Origin: an uncultured Prevotellaceae bacterium
GTDB lineage: Bacteria; Bacteroidota; Bacteroidia; Bacteroidales; Bacteroidaceae
DNA: 11,746 bases
NCBI GenBank assembly: GCA_947176655.1
Contig: CAMWRK010000046.1
Span: 1 to 11,746, forward strand
Reading direction: 5' to 3'
Shown: positions 5,547-11,746 of the stretch, piece after piece
Layout of the letters: every line of letters begins with the position of its first letter
Position numbering within the stretch: the stretch's first letter is position 1
Notes under the pieces: model-generated
Told to the model about the DNA's origin: nothing
Databases searched by the model: none
The model's input: the letters and a program-made list of their open reading frames with translations, nothing else
Program-made: the position numbers and the translations under genes

Positions 5547-7028
5547 CTAATGCTGCATGCGGTTGCGTGCTGCATCTATGCGCAGGAACACGAACAGCAA
5601 TATTGTGAAGCCCCAGAGCGATGAACCGCCGTAGCTGAAGAACGGGAGCGGGATACCTATGACCGGAGTGAGGCCGAGAACCATACCGACATTTATGAGG
5701 ACATGAAAGAGGAAGATGCTGAGAACACTGTACCCGTAGATGCGCCCGAAGCGGAGCGGCTGCCGTTCTGCAAGGTGTATGAGACGCAATATCAAGGTGA
5801 GGAAGATCAGAAGCACCATGGAGCTGCCTACGAATCCCTGCTCCTCACCCACGGTACAGAAGATGAAGTCGGTATCCTGCTCAGGAACATATTTCAGTTT
5901 GGTCTGCGTGCCATTGAGGAATCCTTTACCCTTCAGACCGCCTGAGCCTATGGCTATCTTGGCCTGTATGACATTATAGCCGGCACCCTTGGGGTCGTCC
6001 TCAAGGCCAAGGAGCACGCGGACACGCTTCTGCTGGTGCGGTTGAAGGACATCAGTGAGGACATAGTTGACAGAATAAAAGAAGCCCGTACTGCCTATGG
6101 CGAATAGGGCGATAAGAGCGTACGAAGCCAGTTGTTCGCGTACAGCGAGATAGAACAGATAGCCTATGGTGGCGGCAAGCACTGCCCACTGCACCCAAGC
6201 AGCATTGAAAGGAATGAGATATTTGGCATAGAGGAGTGCCAGAACATAGGCTGTCGTGCCGAAGAAGAGGGTCTGTAGGACAGGTTTTCGCAAAGATGTA
6301 TATACCCACATCATGCCTACGGAGAAAAGATGTATTGCTGCAAGGACGACAAATTCACCGGTACTGACCTGGGGGAGTTCCCACAATGGGACGTCAGCGT
6401 AGCGTATGCCTACGATAAAATAGAACACGGCGGCAGCACCGGAAAAAAGTATGCTACCGGCCATGCCCTCACGATAGAACATGAAAAAGAAAGCCAGGTA
6501 GACAAGTGCCGATCCAGTCTCCCTCTGTCTTATAATCAATGCCATGGGTAGCAGGAGCAGTACGGTGACAATGACAAAGTCGCGCCAGCGGGCGAGGTCG
6601 AAGTTGAATGTGCTTATTACCTTGGCAATGCCTATGGCCGTGGCAAACTTGGCAAACTCGGCAGGCTGGATGCTGAACGAGCCTATCTTTATCCAGGAGA
6701 GACTTCCCTTGATTTCCTTGGCGAACATTGGCGTGACCAGGAGCAAGGCAAGAAATAATATATATATAATGTATGAGAGCGTCTCCACCCAACGGTCGTC
6801 GACACAAATTATGAAGGCTCCGAGAAGCAGCGACGAAAATATCCACACCATCTGCAATCCGCTGCGCGAAGAAAAGTCGAGGAGCGTGATTCCCTTGTCG
6901 AAATCGTAGCTCGCACCGCAGATGCTGATCCAACCCATAACTACAAGGACAACGAAAATGAATATGGTGAACCAGTCCAGATTGCTGACAAGGCTCTGGT
7001 CTCTATTGCTTTTGTTTGCCGATGACAT
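5547..7028 (-). CDS. rodA: Rod shape-determining SEDS glycosyltransferase RodA
   Basis: This polytopic inner-membrane protein of 493 residues belongs to the SEDS (FtsW/RodA/SpoVE) family and polymerises lipid II into glycan strands for side-wall growth, working with the PBP2 encoded just upstream. Family motifs are GSLSWIKIG followed by QPAEFAKF (108-128), RQRETGSALVY (167-177), QPHQQKRVRVLLG (329-341), DDPKGAGYNVIQAKIAIGSGG (344-364), GTQTKLKYVPEQDTDFIF (373-390) and PLPFFSYGGSS (450-460). The acidic pair Asp344/Asp345 in the DPxGxGY segment matches the extracytoplasmic loop that carries the essential aspartate of RodA. The protein is about 120 residues longer than E. coli RodA (370); the extra length lies roughly between 195 and 320 and looks like additional membrane segments. 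The start codon overlaps the mrdA stop by 26 nt, implying translational coupling. Confidence 0.93.
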   Translation of the reverse strand: MSSANKSNRDQSLVSNLDWFTIFIFVVLVVMGWISICGASYDFDKGITLLDFSSRSGLQMVWIFSSLLLGAFIICVDDRWVETLSYIIYILFLALLLVTPMFAKEIKGSLSWIKIGSFSIQPAEFAKFATAIGIAKVISTFNFDLARWRDFVIVTVLLLLPMALIIRQRETGSALVYLAFFFMFYREGMAGSILFSGAAAVFYFIVGIRYADVPLWELPQVSTGEFVVLAAIHLFSVGMMWVYTSLRKPVLQTLFFGTTAYVLALLYAKYLIPFNAAWVQWAVLAATIGYLFYLAVREQLASYALIALFAIGSTGFFYSVNYVLTDVLQPHQQKRVRVLLGLEDDPKGAGYNVIQAKIAIGSGGLKGKGFLNGTQTKLKYVPEQDTDFIFCTVGEEQGFVGSSMVLLIFLTLILRLIHLAERQPLRFGRIYGYSVLSIFLFHVLINVGMVLGLTPVIGIPLPFFSYGGSSLWGFTILLFVFLRIDAARNRMQH

Positions 7029-8871
7029 CTTCTACAGAAATTAGGTGTTTGTCTTCATATATCCGGGCTGTGGCCTCGCTCTCTGGCGACAAGCCCCCTG
7101 TCAGATATTGTTCCATCATGAGTGCACCTATCGGCACTCCATATCTGTTGCCCCAGATACCGTTCTCCACATATACGCAGATAGCTATTCTGGGGTTGTC
7201 CATAGGTGCGAACCCCATGAAGGCCGAATGATCCTGTCCGTGCGGGTTCTGAGCCGTTCCTGTCTTGCCGCACACCTCGTAGCGCGAGGTATTGGCCAGG
7301 CTGCATGTTCCTGCCAGGACTGCCTGACGCATGCCGCGAACCACATGCTCATAGGCTGCGACCCCGGCCATAGTGTAGCGCCTGCGAGTATAGAGAGTAT
7401 CGAGTTCCTCGTCCTGAATATCCTTGACAACATGCGGAGTTATGAACCATCCGCGGTTGGCTATCGTCGCTCCGAGATTGGCTATCTGCAAGGGGGTGGC
7501 ACTGACCTCGCCCTGGCCTATGGAGATGGATATGACCGTAAGGGCATTCCACGACTTGCGATACTTCCTGTCATAATAGGCCGCATTGGGAATCATGCCC
7601 CGCTGCTCTCCAGGCAAATCCACGCCAAGACAGTAGCCGAAACCCATGGACACGACATAGTCTTTCCAACGTGTCATGGCCTCCTGCACAGAGGAATACT
7701 TCTGGCGGTTGGAGAACATGTAGTAAAGCCCCCAGCAATAATAGGCATTGCACGATGTGGCCAACGACGGCACGAGGGAGATAGGCGAGGGATGCGCATG
7801 ACACTTTACTGTAAGACCGCGGTTGTGAAAACCGCCGCTACACTGATACATAGTCTGCGGTGTCACGATGCCTTCCTGAAAAAGCGTGAGTGCCTGCGTG
7901 GTCTTGAACGTAGAGCCAGGGGGATACAGCCCCATGATGGCTCTGTTGAGAAGCGGTTTGTGCGGGTTGTCCGACAGCAGACGGTTGTTGGCACCGCGCT
8001 GACGCCCTTTCATCATTCCGGGATCGTAAGTGGGACTGCTGACCATACACAGAATTTCGCCCGTAGAAGGTTCTATGGCCACGATGCCGCCTTTCTTTCC
8101 TGTCATAAGCCGCTCCCCCAGTGCCTGAAGTTCCAGATCTATGGACAAAGTGAGATTCTTTCCTGGCACAGGAGCCGTGTCGAACTTGCCGTTCTGATAG
8201 CGTCCCTTGATACGCCCCCTGAAATCGCGCAGAAGTATCTCCACGCCCTTCTCGCCACGCAACTGTTTCTCGTACCGGCGCTCTACGCCGAGTTTACCTA
8301 TGTAGTCCCCGCTGCTGTAGTATTTATCCCCTTCCATATCCCTGAGACTTACCTCGCCGACATCGCCGAGGACATGGGCAGCATAGGGATAGGAATACTG
8401 GCGTATGCTACGCTTCTGCACGTAAAAACCACCGTAATCGAACATCTTCTCGCGAAAAGTGCTGAACTCCTCGGCAGACAGCTGGCTCATGAACAACTGC
8501 TGGGTATAAGGACTGTATCCGGGATTGCGCCTGCGGTCACGTATCTCGTCCATACGCCTCATGTACCACTCCGGAGTGATGCCGAGGGTATTGCACAGAT
8601 CCACTGTGTCCACTCCTATCTGCTCCTTCATCACCACCATGATATCATAAGCCGGCTGGTTGTACACAAGCAATTTGCCGTTGCGGTCGGTGATGGCTCC
8701 GCGTGCAGGGAAAAGCATGCGCTTCAGCAAAGCATTGCTATCGGCATTCTTCTTGAAATCATCGCTGAGAAGCTGTAGTGTGAACAATCTAAGTATGTAA
8801 GTAAATACAATGATACAGGCAATACCAGCCAGAACATATTTACGTTTTCCGTATTCGTACTTCTTCTCCAT
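7003..8871 (-). CDS. mrdA: Penicillin-binding protein 2 (elongation transpeptidase)
   Basis: This 622-residue class B penicillin-binding protein is anchored by one N-terminal membrane helix (about 12-35) with its bulk in the periplasm. It cross-links peptidoglycan made by RodA during elongation. The dimerisation/pedestal domain starts at RMLFPARGAITDRNGKLL (51-68). The transpeptidase domain has all three catalytic motifs: STFK (320-323, nucleophile Ser320), SCN (373-375) and KTG (536-538). PBP2-type sequences GGIVAIEPSTGEILCMVSSP and SIGQGEVSATPLQIA are also clear. Between the first two motifs is a Cys/His-rich stretch (Cys344, His349, Cys357, His358, His360, Cys374) that could bind metal. 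The length matches PBP2 (about 630) rather than FtsI. The gene lies 27 nt after mreD and overlaps rodA by 26 nt. The start at 8871 puts a basic cytoplasmic tail before the helix, as expected. Confidence 0.95.
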   Translation of the reverse strand: MEKKYEYGKRKYVLAGIACIIVFTYILRLFTLQLLSDDFKKNADSNALLKRMLFPARGAITDRNGKLLVYNQPAYDIMVVMKEQIGVDTVDLCNTLGITPEWYMRRMDEIRDRRRNPGYSPYTQQLFMSQLSAEEFSTFREKMFDYGGFYVQKRSIRQYSYPYAAHVLGDVGEVSLRDMEGDKYYSSGDYIGKLGVERRYEKQLRGEKGVEILLRDFRGRIKGRYQNGKFDTAPVPGKNLTLSIDLELQALGERLMTGKKGGIVAIEPSTGEILCMVSSPTYDPGMMKGRQRGANNRLLSDNPHKPLLNRAIMGLYPPGSTFKTTQALTLFQEGIVTPQTMYQCSGGFHNRGLTVKCHAHPSPISLVPSLATSCNAYYCWGLYYMFSNRQKYSSVQEAMTRWKDYVVSMGFGYCLGVDLPGEQRGMIPNAAYYDRKYRKSWNALTVISISIGQGEVSATPLQIANLGATIANRGWFITPHVVKDIQDEELDTLYTRRRYTMAGVAAYEHVVRGMRQAVLAGTCSLANTSRYEVCGKTGTAQNPHGQDHSAFMGFAPMDNPRIAICVYVENGIWGNRYGVPIGALMMEQYLTGGLSPESEATARIYEDKHLISVEDVIGKQKQ

Positions 8872-8898
8872 CGGACAGGCATAAGTTAGTCAACGAAA

Positions 8899-9408
8899 TC
8901 ATTCACTCCCGGACGTGCGGAACAATTCTATAGACAACGATATAAGCAGGGACAGGGCATAGCTCCCGAGCAAACACGGGAGCAAGTCGGTGACATACCG
9001 GAAAGCAAAGGCTTCCAACAAAAAATACAGACAATGATGGACGGCCATCAGTATGGCCAGATACGAGAAATAGCGGTACCGTCCAAGCATCCATGCATCA
9101 GGCACTGCATCCACAGGAGCATCCTTGGACACCATGGCCTGCAAAAGGTAGTGGCGTACAAAGGCCGTAGCGGTCATGGCTCCGGCAGCCACACCAGGTG
9201 TATTGCTGAACGCATCCAGAATCAGACCTGTGACAAAAGTAAGGCACATGTTGCCTATGCGACTTGAGCCCAGAGGTGTATATAATACAGCCAGAATGCC
9301 CATCAGCGGCATGGCACAGCCCCAAAGGTTTATGTGATTGAAAACAAGAACCTGCAAGGCAGCGACCAGGAACACGATTCCGGCTCTACGGAATAATATC
9401 TGTATCAT
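8899..9408 (-). CDS. mreD: Rod shape-determining membrane protein MreD
   Basis: This small hydrophobic protein belongs to the elongasome and connects MreC, PBP2 and RodA in the inner membrane. Starting at the ATG at 9408 it has 169 residues, typical for MreD. The open frame extends upstream to 9471, but those 21 residues (through SRSYSTT) lie within the end of mreC and do not look like MreD. The chosen start leads directly into the first membrane helix (MIQILFRRAGIVFLV). Later hydrophobic segments lie at about 28-44, 52-70, 112-132 and 140-161. The short motif LILDAFSNTPGVAAG (62-76) corresponds to the one stretch well conserved across MreD (GLxxDxxxxxxxG). The chosen start overlaps mreC by 23 nt, consistent with coupled translation. 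Identification rests on this motif, the topology and position between mreC and mrdA. Confidence 0.88.
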   Translation of the reverse strand: MIQILFRRAGIVFLVAALQVLVFNHINLWGCAMPLMGILAVLYTPLGSSRIGNMCLTFVTGLILDAFSNTPGVAAGAMTATAFVRHYLLQAMVSKDAPVDAVPDAWMLGRYRYFSYLAILMAVHHCLYFLLEAFAFRYVTDLLPCLLGSYALSLLISLSIELFRTSGSE

Positions 9409-10207
9409 CGTTGTTGAGTATGACCGCGACATCGCGGATATTGGCCAAGTCAGAAGACAGATGCACCACAAGCTGATAACTCAGTCCGTCCTTGCTGTCC
9501 CTTACCTTAATAACTCTGCCGACAAATATGCCTGGCGGGAAAACATTGCTGAAACCGCTCGTCTCCACTGCATCGCCAACTTTTACCACGGCATGCCTCG
9601 GCACGTCATCAAGCGTGGCGCACAGCAGATTACCTCCCTGCCAGTGCAGGTATCCGAAATAGTTGCTTCCGCGAAGCCTGCACGAAATGCTGGATTTGCC
9701 ATTAAGAACCGACATGACAACGGCATAATGATCCGTCACCTGCGACACGATGCCCACAACACCCGTTCCGCATACCACTCCCATCTTAGGACTGACACCA
9801 TCGCCGGCACCTTTGTCTATAATGACATAATTGTCGCGCATGGCAATGCTGTTGCCCACCACACAGGCCGGCAAGACGGGAAGTTGCGCAAGTTTTGCCG
9901 CCAAAGCACGCTCGGTATAAGTACTGTCGTGCGTCAGCTCGTGCAACTCGTTACGCAACACCTCCAGTTCGCGCTCCAATTCGATATTCCGATCCGTAAG
10001 CTCCTTATTGACGCTTCCCAGATGCAGATAGGCCAAAGCCTCCTGCTGCCACTGCTGGACGATGCCGGCCGCACTATTGGCTCCGGAAAACCACACACTG
10101 CCCTGATACCCATTGAAAGATATAAGCAAAACAAGGCTGATACCCTCCAGGAAGAGAAGTACCAACCAATGCGAATACTTATTTATCCAATCAATGATGC
10201 CAGGCAT
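9386..10207 (-). CDS. mreC: Rod shape-determining protein MreC
   Basis: This 273-residue bitopic membrane protein links cytoplasmic MreB to the periplasmic synthases and activates PBP2. It has one membrane helix (about 13-31), a periplasmic coiled coil (about 66-94, rich in Glu, Leu and Arg) and then the two-lobed beta domain. Characteristic sequences are VVGNSIAMRDNYVIIDKGAG (117-136), DGVSPKMGVVCGTGVVGIVS, and VETSGFSNVFPPGIFVGRV (214-232). The last is the signature near the C terminus of MreC. The protein lacks the long, low-complexity C-terminal tail of some proteobacterial MreCs. It starts 44 nt after mreB stops, and the start codon is immediately preceded by a strong hairpin. It overlaps mreD by 23 nt at its 3' end. 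Confidence 0.95.
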   Translation of the reverse strand: MPGIIDWINKYSHWLVLLFLEGISLVLLISFNGYQGSVWFSGANSAAGIVQQWQQEALAYLHLGSVNKELTDRNIELERELEVLRNELHELTHDSTYTERALAAKLAQLPVLPACVVGNSIAMRDNYVIIDKGAGDGVSPKMGVVCGTGVVGIVSQVTDHYAVVMSVLNGKSSISCRLRGSNYFGYLHWQGGNLLCATLDDVPRHAVVKVGDAVETSGFSNVFPPGIFVGRVIKVRDSKDGLSYQLVVHLSSDLANIRDVAVILNNDDTDIIP

Positions 10208-10215
10208 GTCGCATG

Positions 10216-10238
10216 AGCCCCGTCGGACGGACGGGGCT
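10216..10238 (-). promoter_or_regulatory. Strong hairpin between mreB and mreC, next to the mreC start
   Basis: AGCCCCGTC and GACGGGGCT form a perfect 9-bp GC-rich stem (10216-10224 with 10230-10238) around a five-base loop. On the minus-strand message it begins 13 nt after the mreB stop and ends 8 nt before the mreC ATG, so it would sit against or partly occlude the ribosome landing site. No T-run follows in the mreC direction, so it is not a standard intrinsic terminator. It could stabilise the 3' end of a processed mreB message, lower mreC translation, or both, giving more MreB than MreC. Confidence 0.6.
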
Positions 10239-10251
10239 GTTCATAAAACGA

Positions 10252-11271
10252 TTACATCAGGAAAGAGAACTCCCGTATGTGCTTCAGGGCTACACCCGTT
10301 CCCTTGGCCACACAATGCAATGGATCATCGGCCACATGAAAGGGAATGTTTATCTTGTCGGTCAGACGACGTGCAAGACCTTTGAGCAGAGCACCGCCGC
10401 CGGCCAGATATATGCCGTTGTGAACAATATCGGCATACAGTTCGGGCGGAGTCTCCTCAAGAGCCTGAAGTATGGCCGTCTCTATCTTCGCCACCGTCTT
10501 CTCCAGACAGCGGGCTATCTCCTGATAGCAGACAGGAACCTCCATGGGCAGAGCTGTAATCCTGTTTGGGCCATGCACCACGTAATCCTCTGGAGCCTCA
10601 TCACCAAGGTCTGTAAGAGCCGCGCCCACATTGATTTTAATACGCTCGGCCATGCGCTCGCTGACCTTGACATTATGCTGACGGGACATATACTCCTGGA
10701 TGTCGGCTGTAAGTTCGTCACCGGCAACACGCAGACTCTTGTCTGCCACAATACCGCCAAGGCTTATGACAGCAATCTCGGTGCTACCGCCGCCTATGTC
10801 CACGATCATATTGCCTTCCGGAGCGAGAACGTCAAGACCTATGCCTATAGCTGCCGCCATCGGTTCATAGATCAGATATACCTCACGTCCGCCGGCATGC
10901 TCCGCACTGTCACGGACGGCACGAAGTTCCACCTCGGTAGAACCGCTCGGCACTCCTATCACCATCTTCAGTGATGGCGTAAACAGGTGAGTTCCGGAAT
11001 GTATCTTCTTGATCATGCCGCGCATCATCTGCTCGCAGGCGTTGAAGTCGGCAATGACGCCATCGCGCAAAGGACGGATGGTACGTATGTCAGGATTCGT
11101 CTTCTCATACATCATCTTGGCACGTCCGCCCACAGCTATCATTTTCTCTGTCCGCCGATCCAGCGCCACCACACTCGGCTCGTCCACCAACACCTTCCCA
11201 TCACAGATAATGATGGTATTGGCCGTGCCAAGATCCATGGCTATCTCCTTGGTAAAGCTGAAAAATCCCAT
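10252..11271 (-). CDS. mreB: Actin-like rod shape-determining protein MreB
   Basis: This 339-residue bacterial actin forms membrane-attached filaments that direct elongasome movement. The nucleotide-binding motifs are intact: phosphate-1 DLGTANT (13-19), connect-1 EPMAAAIG (136-143), phosphate-2 DIGGGSTE (158-165), adenosine motif LAGGGALLKGL (289-299) and connect-2 GTGVAL (324-329). The N terminus (MGFFSFTKEI) is short and amphipathic, suited to direct membrane binding, and supports the ATG at 11271. The length matches the 335-347 residues usual for MreB. The gene starts 26 nt after the purH stop, with an A-rich sequence (TAATAAA) in front of the ATG and no Shine-Dalgarno motif. No separate promoter is evident between purH and mreB, so mreB may be transcribed with purH or from a promoter inside it. 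Confidence 0.96.
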   Translation of the reverse strand: MGFFSFTKEIAMDLGTANTIIICDGKVLVDEPSVVALDRRTEKMIAVGGRAKMMYEKTNPDIRTIRPLRDGVIADFNACEQMMRGMIKKIHSGTHLFTPSLKMVIGVPSGSTEVELRAVRDSAEHAGGREVYLIYEPMAAAIGIGLDVLAPEGNMIVDIGGGSTEIAVISLGGIVADKSLRVAGDELTADIQEYMSRQHNVKVSERMAERIKINVGAALTDLGDEAPEDYVVHGPNRITALPMEVPVCYQEIARCLEKTVAKIETAILQALEETPPELYADIVHNGIYLAGGGALLKGLARRLTDKINIPFHVADDPLHCVAKGTGVALKHIREFSFLM

Positions 11272-11297
11272 TTTATTACGCTAAGAGAAAGACAGGG

Positions 11298-11746
11298 TTA
11301 CTTGACAAAATACTCATGTATGGCCGTATCGTAATGGCTGCTCACTCCGAAAGCACGCGCAGCAAACCATTTGCGATCTTCTATGTCGCTCTCGCCGCCC
11401 TTCTTGCGAAGCAGCTCCAACAAGGGCTGGTATTCCGCCTTGCTCGGAACTATGATAACGTCATTGAAGTTCTTGGCACCGGCACGGATAAGACTTATAC
11501 CGCCTATATCTATCTTCTCGATAATATCGGCTTCGCTAGCGCCCTCGGCCACGGTCTGTTCAAACGGATACAGATCCACGATAACCAGATCTATCTCCGG
11601 AATCTCGTACTTCGCCATCTGCTGACGGTCGCTCTCGAGGTCGCGGCGTCCGAGGATTCCGCCAAACACTTTCGGGTGAAGGGTCTTTACCCTGCCGCCA
11701 AGGATACTCGGATAAGTGGTGACATCCTCTACCTTCACACATGGAA
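11298..11746 (-). CDS. purH: IMP cyclohydrolase (PurH N-terminal domain only), 5' end outside window
   Basis: The last 148 residues are visible and the start lies beyond base 11746. The sequence is the IMP cyclohydrolase (MGS-like) domain of PurH, which closes the ring of 5-formamidoimidazole-4-carboxamide ribotide to IMP, the last step of purine synthesis. Signature segments, in visible-residue numbering, are YPSILGGRVKTLHPKVFGGIL (11-31), VDLYPFEQTV, and DIGGISLIRAGAKN (79-92) with the conserved lysine. The protein then ends SSHYDTAIHEYFVK followed by a TAA stop. In ordinary PurH (about 510 residues) this point is followed by the AICAR formyltransferase domain beginning near LRYGENPHQ. That domain is absent here: mreB begins only 26 nt downstream and no frame holds it. 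The whole protein would be about 200 residues. The formyltransferase must be encoded elsewhere or the pathway differs. Confidence 0.88.
   Translation of the reverse strand, partial: PCVKVEDVTTYPSILGGRVKTLHPKVFGGILGRRDLESDRQQMAKYEIPEIDLVIVDLYPFEQTVAEGASEADIIEKIDIGGISLIRAGAKNFNDVIIVPSKAEYQPLLELLRKKGGESDIEDRKWFAARAFGVSSHYDTAIHEYFVK

Noticed and set aside
6756..6773. AT-rich run of TA repeats
   Set aside because: It is inside rodA and encodes part of a membrane helix (YIIYI); it is not a promoter or repeat array.
7045..8778. Open frame of 577 codons on the plus strand opposite mrdA
   Set aside because: PBP2 on the minus strand has all three catalytic motifs; the antisense frame has no domain-like pattern and is a shadow of codon composition.
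9409..9471. Extended N terminus of MreD (21 extra residues)
   Set aside because: These codons overlap mreC and precede the natural first membrane helix; the internal ATG at 9408 gives the usual MreD length.
10191..10244. 17-codon open frame across the mreB-mreC gap on the minus strand
   Set aside because: It mainly covers the hairpin arms and runs into the mreC start in another frame; there is no sign of coding constraint. A leader peptide cannot be fully excluded.
11272..11297. Frameshift or nonsense mutation explaining the short PurH
   Set aside because: Reading on past the stop in frame gives no formyltransferase-like sequence, and mreB begins within 26 nt, so no remnant of the domain exists here.

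Overview
The window is core chromosome from a member of the Bacteroidota, most likely order Bacteroidales and plausibly Prevotellaceae. Three things point there: the gene set and order (purH-mreB-mreC-mreD-mrdA-rodA facing metF-holB-ricT-gldH), the presence of GldH, a lipoprotein known only from this phylum, and AT-rich start regions without Shine-Dalgarno motifs. Two candidate promoters also fit the Bacteroides-type pattern TTTG-N19-TAnnTTTG. Base composition is close to 50% GC. No mobile element, CRISPR array, phage gene, tRNA or rRNA is visible, and coding density is very high.

Layout. Positions 1-1508 are on the minus strand: glmM (phosphoglucosamine mutase family) followed by the first 18 codons of a probable nagA, with a possible intrinsic terminator between them. 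Positions 1509-1730 are a divergent promoter region with one candidate promoter in each direction and a perfect 8-bp inverted repeat in the metF leader. Positions 1731-5535 are on the plus strand: metF (5,10-methylenetetrahydrofolate reductase), holB (clamp-loader delta' subunit), ricT (PSP1-domain iron-sulfur protein) and gldH (lipoprotein). These are packed with an abutting stop/start and a 71-nt gene overlap. Positions 5547-11746 are on the minus strand and are transcribed from right to left: the 3' part of purH, mreB, mreC, mreD, mrdA (PBP2) and rodA.

How the genes work together. The minus-strand block from mreB to rodA is a complete rod-shape/elongasome module: the MreB filament, the MreC and MreD membrane adaptors, the SEDS glycosyltransferase RodA and its partner transpeptidase PBP2. 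GlmM and the probable NagA act on amino sugars that feed or recycle peptidoglycan precursors. The plus-strand block mixes one-carbon metabolism, DNA replication, an RNA-maturation-type factor and a lipoprotein, a grouping I see as operonic packing rather than one pathway.

I do not see a new biological system here. The points most worth checking are a PurH that ends after its IMP cyclohydrolase domain, a strong hairpin just before the mreC start codon, a Cys/His-rich segment in PBP2 that resembles a metal site, and the regulatory structure between glmM and metF.
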